In this document: piece after piece, positions 8,706 to 15,893 of the stretch | Layout of the letters: every line of letters begins with the position of its first letter | Position numbering within the stretch: position 1 is the first letter of the stretch | Assembly: GCA_030528285.1 (NCBI GenBank) | Contig: JAUMZE010000001.1 | Span: forward strand, 62,001-126,000 | DNA length: 64,000 nucleotides | From: Aerococcus sp. | GTDB taxonomy: Bacteria > Bacillota > Bacilli > Lactobacillales > Aerococcaceae | Reading direction: 5' to 3' | Notes under the pieces: model-generated | Told to the model about the DNA's origin: nothing | What the model saw: the letters and a program-made list of their open reading frames with translations, nothing else | Database searches by the model: none | Program-made: the position numbers and the translations under genes

Positions 8706-9667
8706 TCGTCCTCAGCTACTCCTTCTTTTGCGTAGAATGCTAGTAAACCATTTGGATCAGGGTAGCCATCATTATCGCCGACTGTCTGAACCTGCAGCGC
8801 CCCTACTGCATTTCCTCGCAGCACCGCACTCTTCAATGATTTGCCTTCCAGTAATGCCGTAATGACTCCTAAAGCAAAGCCATCACCAGCACCCACTGTA
8901 TCCACGACCTGATCAACATGGAAACCATCGACCGTGTAGTTCTCTCCCGTTTTCGTCTTGACAAATGCGCCGGCCGGTCCGAGTTTAACGATCACTGTTT
9001 TTGTACGTTCCCCCTGTAGATAGAAATCCGCGACAGCCTCTGGGTCATCAGAACCCATCAAGAGCTTGCCTTCCTCAATGCCTGGCAGCACAATATCCGC
9101 GTAGCCAGCTAATTCATTGATCGTTTTCACCATGTAGTCGTGACTCTTCCAAAGCGTTGGGCGCAGGTTTGGATCGAATGTCACTGGGATATCCGCGTCA
9201 TTTAAACGCTTGTATAGCTTCCGGAAACTTGCCTCGGAGGTATCACTGATCGCCGGAAAAATCCCTGACATATGCGCGAACTTCACATCACTCAAGTCCA
9301 CTTGATCGATCACACCGGGTTCTAGGTGGGACGCTGCCGAATTGCGCCGAAAATTAAATGTCGCTGGATCTCCCTTCGTTACTAGCTGTTTGAGTTGGTA
9401 GCCGGTGAAATATTGATCATCCTCAGAAATATAAGTGGTCCCTACTTCATGTTCACTGATCGTTTTGATGACATATTTCCCAAATGGATCATTTCCTACG
9501 CGCGAGATATATTCAACCGAGTGCCCCAACCGTTTAACACCGATCGCCACATTTAATTCCGCACCCCCCATGATTTTATGCCACTTCTCAACATCTACCA
9601 GTGACACATCCGGTTCAGATGAAGCAAAAGTCGTCAATGGTTCACCTATCGTAATCACTTCACTCAT
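8702..9667 (-). CDS. kdgK: PfkB-family 2-keto-3-deoxygluconate kinase
   Basis: This 321-aa ribokinase-like sugar kinase has the N-terminal GGAELNVAIGVKRLG substrate region and the C-terminal PfkB signature DTVGAGDGFALGV with the catalytic Asp. It likely phosphorylates KDG to KDPG for the aldolase encoded downstream in the same operon. Specificity is inferred from operon context; other keto-sugar kinases share the fold. Confidence 0.88.
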   Translation of the reverse strand: MSEVITIGEPLTTFASSEPDVSLVDVEKWHKIMGGAELNVAIGVKRLGHSVEYISRVGNDPFGKYVIKTISEHEVGTTYISEDDQYFTGYQLKQLVTKGDPATFNFRRNSAASHLEPGVIDQVDLSDVKFAHMSGIFPAISDTSEASFRKLYKRLNDADIPVTFDPNLRPTLWKSHDYMVKTINELAGYADIVLPGIEEGKLLMGSDDPEAVADFYLQGERTKTVIVKLGPAGAFVKTKTGENYTVDGFHVDQVVDTVGAGDGFALGVITALLEGKSLKSAVLRGNAVGALQVQTVGDNDGYPDPNGLLAFYAKEGVAEDE

Positions 9668-9708
9668 TTTTATATGCTCCTTTTCTATGATTCAATCTCA
9701 TTCCATTT

Positions 9709-11010
9709 TTATCCGAAGAACTTAAAGACCAATAACTCATTAATGATTGATACAATCCACATGACTGGCACACCATATTTCATAAAGTCTTTGGATTGTA
9801 CTTTCATATAATCTAATGCCCAGACATTCCATGATTGCGTAATATCAACAGAAACAGCCATTAAGGTTGGTACATACAGCAGCGGTAATAGAAAGGCATC
9901 TGTGAACAAACCCGTCCCAGATAATACCGCTGCGGTGGCCGCTCCCGCTCCCCATACATGCACTGGTCCACGGAAGAGCGCTAACGGAGCCAATATCCCT
10001 AAAGCCAGCGCTAGGACTAAATGGCTCTCTGGTAAAATTGCTTCAAATAGTGGCTTAAATTGTTCAGCGTTCATTGAAGCTGCACTCGTAAACATCGCGA
10101 GTGCCATTAAGAACATGACCAATCCTGCGATATCAGAGACTGCTTGTTTGATCGTGTCATTCATGAAATCCACAAAGCCCTTGTAGCTCTTCATATGTCC
10201 CGTCAGTAAAATCGCAATCAAGGAAGCAAGTGTGAGCGCAGGAATCGCATCCCACTGGAACAGCATGTTCATTAATACTGGCACGATTGGAATGATATAG
10301 GCGATCTTAGGAATTCTATCCATTGCTTTCTCATCATGAACCCCTGCACCAATCGCTTCTAGATTCTTTTCCGCATTGTTAGGGTCAATCTTCTTTCGGA
10401 ACAGGAATAGGAAAATGATCACTGCCATAATTTGAACGACCATCGCAATCATCCCAAACTTGAGATAGTGAGCATCGTAGGTCGCTTTAGGGAAGAAGCC
10501 TTTGATTTGGTTATAGAGGACCACGTTGATGTACATAGGAGCCCCAATACTCATAGAAAAAACCGCTGTCGCCAGATCTCTAGGCACCCCAATTGAGAGC
10601 ATGATCGGTAACAGAATGACCCCGATTGCAATGACAGAGCCGACACCATAAGCCGAGACGAAGATAAAGGAAGTCACTAATGCAATTAACATAGCTGCCA
10701 ACAACGGCTGCTTGCTACTTACTTTGTTGGTTGCTTCTGAGATAGCCGGTGCGATTCCCGAAGAGACCAAGACGCGTCCAAACCAAGACCCAAAGACGAT
10801 ATAGATAATGGTTGGTGCATAGTTCGTTGCTGGTTCCGCAAAAACCTTCTGGATCGCAACATTGAAGGGGATTAATCCAATGATGGACCACACAATGGCC
10901 ATCACGAAGAACCCAATCATTAAGTTTCCGCCTTTGAGGATATAAACGATAAAGAGCACAAAGGTAATTAACAAGAGCGCCGCAATCAGCGTTGAACTCA
11001 TAACCATCAT
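9709..11010 (-). CDS. GntP/CitMHS-like organic acid or sugar-acid permease
   Basis: The 433-aa protein has about 11-12 hydrophobic helices, with motifs resembling the gluconate/citrate H+ symporter superfamily (SWFGRVLVSSGIAPAISEA; ALFRGPVHVWGAGAATAAVL). It probably imports the sugar acid that feeds the operon. Its start codon overlaps the upstream stop (TAATG). Three in-frame Met codons occur within the first four residues, so the precise start is uncertain. The substrate cannot be read from sequence. Confidence 0.78.
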   Translation of the reverse strand: MMVMSSTLIAALLLITFVLFIVYILKGGNLMIGFFVMAIVWSIIGLIPFNVAIQKVFAEPATNYAPTIIYIVFGSWFGRVLVSSGIAPAISEATNKVSSKQPLLAAMLIALVTSFIFVSAYGVGSVIAIGVILLPIMLSIGVPRDLATAVFSMSIGAPMYINVVLYNQIKGFFPKATYDAHYLKFGMIAMVVQIMAVIIFLFLFRKKIDPNNAEKNLEAIGAGVHDEKAMDRIPKIAYIIPIVPVLMNMLFQWDAIPALTLASLIAILLTGHMKSYKGFVDFMNDTIKQAVSDIAGLVMFLMALAMFTSAASMNAEQFKPLFEAILPESHLVLALALGILAPLALFRGPVHVWGAGAATAAVLSGTGLFTDAFLLPLLYVPTLMAVSVDITQSWNVWALDYMKVQSKDFMKYGVPVMWIVSIINELLVFKFFG

Positions 11011-11759
11011 TAATCACCTACTTCATTCTTGAACAATTTTATCTGGGCAGCGATTTTTTCATCAGAAGCCATTGGGTACTCTAGAGCGTAATATTGATCA
11101 CTTGGCAGTAATTTTAATAGCGCACGCCAGTCATATCTCCCTGTGTCGAGGTCCTCACTCGTTATCAATGATCCGTTATCTTCTATCGTGTTTTTCAGAT
11201 GGATGTAGTGCGTGAATGGGGCCAATTCTTTTGCTGCTGCCTTCGCATCGCCGTGAGTGAACGCCCAATTTCCCAAATCGTACACATACCCTAGGCTTGT
11301 TAAACCTGCCTCATGTGCCACAGTCAAGAAATTTTTGATGGCTTTGATTGTCCCAGAGACCTGCGTTTGATCGTTTTCGACATTCATTTCGATGAAATCA
11401 AGCGGGAGCGCGGCAAATGCTTCTTTGAGATCTCCCTTAAAGCGATCAAAATGCCCTGTATTGAATTTGATCTTCTCAATCCCTAAAACTTTTCCTTCTT
11501 CAAAGTAGGTTTCTAGCTTGGGATTAACAGATCCATCCGCTTCGAAAACAACATCCTGAACACTGTAATTAACAATCAGATGATGCTCTTTTGCTTTCTT
11601 TTTGACTGCTGGTAATTCAGTTTCCAGGTCTTTAAAGTATTCGCGACGGACTTCAATCCCATCTGCCCCCAACTGTGCTACTCGATCCACTAGCTCAGAT
11701 TGCTTCGTTCCTGCTTTTACATCCGCTTCGAAGATCCACGTATTTAAAATCAATGTCAT
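11010..11759 (-). CDS. TIM-barrel sugar phosphate isomerase/epimerase family protein
   Basis: This 249-aa protein belongs to the xylose-isomerase-like/AP-endonuclease-2 superfamily. Typical strands are GADGIEVRREYF (about 31-42), IEMNVENDQTQ with a metal-binding Glu, LGYVYDLGNWAFTHGDA, FTHYIHLKN and YYALEYPM. I use ATG 11759, which follows GAAGGAGAGAGG closely; the longer upstream frame has no support. It probably rearranges a keto- or aldo-sugar acid before kinase and aldolase act. The exact reaction is unknown. Confidence 0.8.
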   Translation of the reverse strand: MTLILNTWIFEADVKAGTKQSELVDRVAQLGADGIEVRREYFKDLETELPAVKKKAKEHHLIVNYSVQDVVFEADGSVNPKLETYFEEGKVLGIEKIKFNTGHFDRFKGDLKEAFAALPLDFIEMNVENDQTQVSGTIKAIKNFLTVAHEAGLTSLGYVYDLGNWAFTHGDAKAAAKELAPFTHYIHLKNTIEDNGSLITSEDLDTGRYDWRALLKLLPSDQYYALEYPMASDEKIAAQIKLFKNEVGD

Positions 11760-11850
11760 GATTCCTCTCTCCTTCTCTACATAAGAACCACCATATGAGT
11801 AGGCGCCTCTACTATCTCCAATGAGTGATTGCTTGGCTGCTCTCTCTGTT

Positions 11851-12108
11851 TTAATACTTGTTAAGATGCTGTACACGATGCATTAACTCATCGAATGTCA
11901 TATCTTTAAAATGTGTTTCCGTTTTACTATTGAAATTCGTTTGCTCGATGCCATTGAATTCTTCTACCAAATAGTAAGCAGTAAGGTACTTCAATAAGTA
12001 CTTCTTCGCTGCACGGACCGTATCAGCTTGGCTACTGATCGGATGCGAGAACGCTGTCGCAAAGTTAAAAGCAAATTTCTCAGCGTCAATAAAGGTACCC
12101 TTTTCCAT
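11851..12108 (-). CDS. Small uncharacterised protein heading the sugar-acid operon
   Basis: This 85-aa protein has a strong ribosome-binding site (GAGGAGG before ATG 12108). It looks helical, with an aromatic-rich start (KFAFNFATAFSHP) and a KKYLLKYLTAYYLVEEF segment. No signal peptide or membrane helix is visible. I do not recognise a family. As the first gene downstream of the operator-bearing promoter it is co-transcribed with the catabolic genes. Confidence 0.7.
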   Translation of the reverse strand: MEKGTFIDAEKFAFNFATAFSHPISSQADTVRAAKKYLLKYLTAYYLVEEFNGIEQTNFNSKTETHFKDMTFDELMHRVQHLNKY

Positions 12109-12153
12109 ACGAATTCCTCCTCAAATTATTATGAAAGCCTTCTCATTTATTAT

Positions 12154-12167
12154 GGTAAACGTTTACC
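12154..12167. promoter_or_regulatory. LacI-type operator 1
   Basis: A perfect 14-bp palindrome GGTAAACGTTTACC with the central CG typical of LacI/GalR operators. It lies 46 bp upstream of the first operon gene and overlaps the likely promoter (TTGCTT about 17 nt before TACCAT on the minus strand). Confidence 0.8.
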
Positions 12168-12250
12168 TAAATAAAAGCAACCGTTACTTTGATTTGATGA
12201 GGGACATTTTATGTAAGTGACAGTTAACATACATCGATAGGTTACTAATT

Positions 12251-12268
12251 AAGGTAATCGTTTACCTT
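12251..12268. promoter_or_regulatory. LacI-type operator 2
   Basis: An 18-bp near-perfect palindrome (AAGGTAATCG-TTTACCTT, one mismatch) shares the core of operator 1. Centre-to-centre distance is about 99 bp, compatible with DNA looping by a tetrameric regulator. The rest of 12,109-12,455 holds no gene I can support. Confidence 0.7.
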
Positions 12269-12455
12269 ATCAGTACAATATCTAGCCTTACTCTTTTTGG
12301 ATTTTTACTTTTGTATTGCCTCACTCCACTTGCTTCTTACCATATAACTAGTACAATGAAGGCAGAAGATATTGTTACTTATTTCACAAATAGATATGGA
12401 CGTATTCGATATCTATAAGAGTCACTGCTACTTTTTTACGAAGGAGTGTTAATCG

Positions 12456-12895
12456 ATGGCTAAGGAACAATTTAGTGCAATAGCCACCTCCATTCATCAA
12501 TTAGAGGGGAGGCATCTGCCCGCCACTTTACTTTGACGTTGGATAAACCCACTGCGTTAGGTGGCACGAACAAGGGAATGAATCAAGTAGAGGCCTTGTT
12601 ATCTGCTCTCGGCGCCTGCAAGATTATCGTGGCTCGCTCATTCGCTGAGGCAAACCACATTCAGTTAGAGGATATCAAGATTGAATTAACAGGTGAATTA
12701 GATCCAGATGGCTTTACAGGGAAAAATCCCGATGCAAAAGTGGGCTTCTCTAAGATCACCTCGAAGTTCATCATAAAAGCTGATAATACAGAGGAGGAGA
12801 TCGCCCAGTTTGTCCATTTCATTGAAACACACTGTCCCGTGAACGACACCATCCTAAATGCTCCAACGTTAGCTACAGAGATAGAAACATTATAA
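12456..12895 (+). pseudogene. OsmC-family protein with an apparent -1 frameshift
   Basis: ATG 12456 follows AAGGAG and opens MAKEQFSAIATSIHQLEG, then runs into a stop at 12534. The natural continuation EASARHFTLTLDKPTALGGTNKGM... lies in another frame and runs to 12895. It includes LLSALGACKIIVARSFAEA with the single cysteine and ETHCPVNDTI with the second, the two redox cysteines of OsmC/Ohr proteins. One missing base near GAGGGGAGG (12,504-12,512) would rejoin the halves. It is either a genuine lesion or a base-calling error. A TTG start at 12533 would give only a truncated 120-aa form. Confidence 0.82.
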
Positions 12896-12906
12896 TTTCC
12901 AAATAG

Positions 12907-13009
12907 AAAACTCCTTCTGAGCGTGTATATCCTATTGTGCTGGCCCCAAAAATTAGATTTTTTGTCTAACTTTTGGGGATCAGCACAGAATCCATCAGAA
13001 GGAGTTTTT
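12907..13009. repeat. Nested palindrome with IS3-family-like inverted ends
   Basis: The outer stem AACTCCTTCTGA / TCAGAAGGAGTT encloses an inner pair, TGTGCTGGCCCCAAAA...TTAGA at 12,936-12,955 and TCTAA...TTTTGGGGATCAGCACA at 12,965-12,987, around a 9-nt centre. The inner pair resembles the outward ends of IS150-group elements with no transposase between them. It probably serves as the terminator of the OsmC gene. Confidence 0.6.
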
Positions 13010-13083
13010 ACTTATTATATATAAAGCGATGTCGCTTGTTGCTAAACACAAAAAACAGGCCACGTACAGTGACCTGCTCTTCA

Positions 13084-13157
13084 TCGGGAAAACCAGATTT
13101 GAACTGACGACCCCTACGTCCCGAACGTAGTGCTCTACCAAGCTGAGCTATTTCCCG
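13084..13157 (-). tRNA. tRNA-Pro (anticodon CGG)
   Basis: The cloverleaf folds on the minus strand: acceptor CGGGAAA/TTTCCCG with discriminator A, D-arm GCTC..GAGC, anticodon stem CTACG/CGTAG and loop TTCGGGA (anticodon CGG). The T-stem GTCAG/CTGGT has two G-U pairs. No CCA is encoded. Confidence 0.93.
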
Positions 13158-13166
13158 TATATAAAT

Positions 13167-13203
13167 AAAAAGGCAGTTTCTGTTTTACGAGACTTGCCTT
13201 TTT
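13167..13203. terminator. Bidirectional hairpin between the two tRNA-Pro genes
   Basis: AAAAAGGCA-GTTTC pairs with GAGAC-TGCCTTTTT around a short loop, with A and T tracts on both sides. It would separate transcription of the two tRNA-Pro genes. Confidence 0.65.
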
Positions 13204-13204
13204 A

Positions 13205-13278
13205 TCGGGAAAACAGGATTCGAACCTGCGACCCCTTGGTCCCAAACCAAGTGCTCTACCAAGCTGAGCTATTTCCCG
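13205..13278 (-). tRNA. tRNA-Pro (anticodon TGG)
   Basis: The acceptor and D-arm are identical to the neighbouring tRNA-Pro. The anticodon stem is CTTGG/CCAAG with loop TTTGGGA (anticodon TGG), and the T-arm GCAGG-TTCGAAT-CCTGT is standard. Discriminator A; no encoded CCA. Confidence 0.96.
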
Positions 13279-13298
13279 CGCTTCAAACATATAAAAAA

Positions 13299-13372
13299 TG
13301 CGCCTAGCAGGATTCGAACCTGCAACCGCCTGATTCGTAGTCAGGTACTCTATCCAGTTGAGCCATAGGCGC
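13299..13372 (-). tRNA. tRNA-Arg (anticodon ACG), copy 1
   Basis: Acceptor GCGCCTA/TAGGCGC with discriminator A, anticodon stem CCTGA/TCAGG with loop CTACGAA (anticodon ACG, normally edited to ICG by TadA), and a standard T-arm. Identical in sequence to the gene 141 nt further right. Confidence 0.96.
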
Positions 13373-13439
13373 ATAACTCAAAAATATTTGATTATTGCAT
13401 TGACACATCAGCAGTCTCATCATGCATAATATCAATGAA

Positions 13440-13513
13440 TGCGCCTAGCAGGATTCGAACCTGCAACCGCCTGATTCGTAGTCAGGTACTCTATCCAGTT
13501 GAGCCATAGGCGC
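13440..13513 (-). tRNA. tRNA-Arg (anticodon ACG), copy 2
   Basis: Sequence-identical to the copy at 13,299-13,372, with an unrelated spacer between them. This is a tandem tRNA duplication. Confidence 0.96.
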
Positions 13514-13626
13514 AAATTATATGTTTGCCTTATTATTACTATAGATCTAAAAAAAGACTTCGTTAACATGGCTTTTGAAACGAAGATGCTCGAAATCAAA
13601 TTCATGTTCAAGAAGTCATTTTAGAA

Positions 13627-13698
13627 AGCGGAAGACGGGATTCGAACCCGCGACCCCCACCTTGGCAAGGTGATGTTCTACCACTGAACTACTTCCGC
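13627..13698 (-). tRNA. tRNA-Gly (anticodon GCC)
   Basis: Acceptor GCGGAAG/CTTCCGC with discriminator T, anticodon loop TTGCCAA (anticodon GCC) on stem TCACC/GGTGG, and T-arm GCGGG-TTCGAAT-CCCGT. It is the promoter-proximal gene of the leftward tRNA cluster. The 280 nt further right (13,699-13,976) show no gene I can support. Confidence 0.96.
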
Positions 13699-13976
13699 AT
13701 AGGTCATAAAGAGCTGTCTCTCAACGACTCATTTATAATACCTCGTATAGTGCAAGATGTCAAATGTTTTTTTGATTTTTATTGGTGATTGGCCGCCCCT
13801 TTTCATTCAAGTATTTCTGAATCACTCTCCCTTTTCTATCTCCCATAAATACGTTCCCTTCAGAGCCTTAACTTCTAGACATCCGCTATGAAAATACACC
13901 TATAAACACAGTCTCTAAAGGGAATCCCATATTTATGAAGTAGCTTTCTATCTTCCATTATCGAAATGACATTAAA

Positions 13977-14339
13977 TCACTTACCAATAATCCCAAAGGC
14001 GCCCAAAACAATTCTTAGAACCAGCACTAAGATAATGAGACGCGTGGAGTTCATCTGCTTCTTCTCTAGTAACCAGTAGCATAGAGCAACCAAGGCAACT
14101 GGTAAGAGCGATGGCATGATCTAATCTAAAACAGTTTGTGCCTCAAGACTCACTGTCCCTGTTTTGAACACTAGTGAAACCTTGATGGAGATAACAGTTG
14201 GGATAAGTGCTCCAACGACGGTGACACCCACACTAAAAGCTACCTTGAGTATGGAATCAGTTATAAACTCCCTGAATTTTGGGGTCTTCAAACTGATTCG
14301 ACTTATGGATTTCTGGAATCAGAGGAATCCCCGCTTTTA
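13977..14339 (-). pseudogene. Degraded PTS mannose-family IID component
   Basis: Hand translation of the minus strand gives a decayed C-terminal third of a mannose/fructose/sorbose-type IID protein. It contains a GVTVVGALIPTVISIKVSL segment, then an in-frame TAG near 14,119, then MPSLLPVALVALCYWLLEKK and ILVLVLRIVLGAFGIIGK followed by TGA at 13,977. Full IID proteins have about 270-300 aa. The upstream part and the other PTS components are absent, so this is a pseudogene. Confidence 0.7.
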
Positions 14340-14410
14340 CGTTACCTGCTACGCTACTCTAATATGATCATTTTTCAAGGACACTGAGTAAGTTCCTCTC
14401 TATTTTCTGC

Positions 14411-14439
14411 TTGCACAAGCTCCTCTTATTTTGTACAAT
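14411..14439 (+). promoter_or_regulatory. Promoter of rpsT
   Basis: TTGCAC (14,411-14,416), a 17-nt spacer and TACAAT (14,434-14,439) lie about 50 nt upstream of the rpsT start. Confidence 0.7.
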
Positions 14440-14496
14440 AGCAATGTTAGTGATTAATACTCACTTTATTCTAATCTGGAAAGTTGAGGTGTCGAG

Positions 14497-14751
14497 ATGC
14501 CAACGATTAAATCTGCTATTAAACGCGACCGCAAAGCCAAAAAAGCCAATGCACAAAACTCTTCTTACAAGAGTGCAATGCGTACAGCTATCAAACGTTT
14601 TGATCAAGCTGTTGAAGCTGGTGCGGATAATACGAATGACTTATTTAAAAATGCCACAAAATTGGTTGATAAAGCAGTCAGCAAAAACCTCATTCATCAA
14701 AACAAGGCAGCCCGCGAAAAATCTCGCATGGCTAAGAAATTAAATGCCTAA
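14497..14751 (+). CDS. rpsT: 30S ribosomal protein S20
   Basis: The 84-aa, very basic helical S20 (MPTIKSAIKRDRKAKKANAQN...AREKSRMAKKLNA) is full length. It is preceded by GAGGTGTCGAG as ribosome-binding region. It is monocistronic, with its own promoter and a strong terminator, and convergent with holA. Confidence 0.98.
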   Translation: MPTIKSAIKRDRKAKKANAQNSSYKSAMRTAIKRFDQAVEAGADNTNDLFKNATKLVDKAVSKNLIHQNKAAREKSRMAKKLNA

Positions 14752-14760
14752 TGACAAGAA

Positions 14761-14798
14761 AATCCGAAAGCTTCATGACTGGAGCTTTCGGATTTTTT
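14761..14798. terminator. rpsT terminator
   Basis: A perfect 12-bp stem AATCCGAAAGCT/AGCTTTCGGATT with a 10-nt loop and a T-run (14,793-14,798). It may also serve the convergent holA gene. Confidence 0.9.
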
Positions 14799-14813
14799 CT
14801 ATCCTCTTCCTGT

Positions 14814-15842
14814 TCACGATGACGGCGCACTGAAGGCTAACATGAACCATTCAATGCCGAGATTCTGATCCACTTGCCCCATCTTCATCTCTTCCTCTAA
14901 TTCAACAAGTCTTTTATATCCTTGAATCATTCGCTCTGTCGAGTAATGCGTTAACTGCTTCATGGCCATTTTCACCCGGAATGGATGGGCATTGATCGCT
15001 TTAGCAATTTCATTTTGCCCATAGCCCACCTGTTTGAGCAACAAGATCTGCGTGTACAAGCGGAAGTTCGACTCTAACAAAGCCAGAATCGCGATCGGCT
15101 GTTGCTTCTCCTCAATGAGCGTTCGGTAGAGCTGAATAGCGGGCTTGACCTCTTGGCGCATGAGATAATCCGTCAAATGAAAAATATTATCATCCAACGA
15201 CGGCGAAACGACCTGTCTGATGTCTGCGGCGGTGATCTCTATAGCATTCCCAACATACAATAACAGTTTTGTGGCCTCTTCCATGGTGCGGGTGAGATCA
15301 TAATTCGTCCGTTCCAGAAGTAACTGGAGGGCATGGCGGTCAATCGTCACGTCTTCATTAAAGATAAACTGCTTCACATATTGGGTAGTCTCTGCTTCTG
15401 AGAGCTCATTAGCCTCAACCACTGTCGCTTCTTTTTTCAAGGTCTTGACCACTTTTTTGCGGTTATCCAATTTCTCAGTTGGCACTTGAAAACACAGCAC
15501 TACATCCGGATTAGGGGATTTCAGATAGTCCAATAAACTATCTTCTTGTTCCTTTCGTTTAGCGCGCTCCGTACTGAGAAAGGTCGCATTCTTCACCCAA
15601 ATCAGCCGCTCTGCTGTAAAGAAAGAGACGGTATTGGCCTCCGCAATGACCTCATCCAGGGGCGTCTCATCCATGTCAAACCGCGTAAAATTAAAATCAT
15701 CCCGCTCAGTGTCTCTCCCCAAAACGGCGGTGGTGATTGTTTCTTCAAACCAATCCATCAAATAATTTTCTGTCCCATAAATCACATACAGTGGAGCCAC
15801 ATGTTGCTGCTTAATCTGATTCATCACTTGTTGAAATGCCAT
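14814..15842 (-). CDS. holA: DNA polymerase III subunit delta
   Basis: This 342-aa clamp-loader delta subunit loads the beta clamp with delta' and tau/gamma. The start (MAFQQVMNQIKQQHVAPLYVIYGTENYLM) matches the delta ATPase-like domain. Later parts include LIWVKNATFLSTE, LDDNIFHLTDYLMRQEVKPAIQLYRTLIE and a C-terminal collar helix bundle. It lies downstream of comEC, the common arrangement comEA-comEC-holA opposite rpsT. Confidence 0.95.
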   Translation of the reverse strand: MAFQQVMNQIKQQHVAPLYVIYGTENYLMDWFEETITTAVLGRDTERDDFNFTRFDMDETPLDEVIAEANTVSFFTAERLIWVKNATFLSTERAKRKEQEDSLLDYLKSPNPDVVLCFQVPTEKLDNRKKVVKTLKKEATVVEANELSEAETTQYVKQFIFNEDVTIDRHALQLLLERTNYDLTRTMEEATKLLLYVGNAIEITAADIRQVVSPSLDDNIFHLTDYLMRQEVKPAIQLYRTLIEEKQQPIAILALLESNFRLYTQILLLKQVGYGQNEIAKAINAHPFRVKMAMKQLTHYSTERMIQGYKRLVELEEEMKMGQVDQNLGIEWFMLAFSAPSS

Positions 15843-15893
15843 TATCGGACTCCCCTTCTGTTATTTGGTACGATCAAGATTGGTCTATCTCCT

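Noticed and set aside
13084..13513. CRISPR array, suggested by repeated near-identical 74-nt blocks
   Set aside because: The blocks fold as tRNA cloverleaves with defined anticodons.
14411..14743. 110-aa ORF overlapping rpsT
   Set aside because: It is a frame-shifted read of rpsT; the S20 frame is unambiguous.
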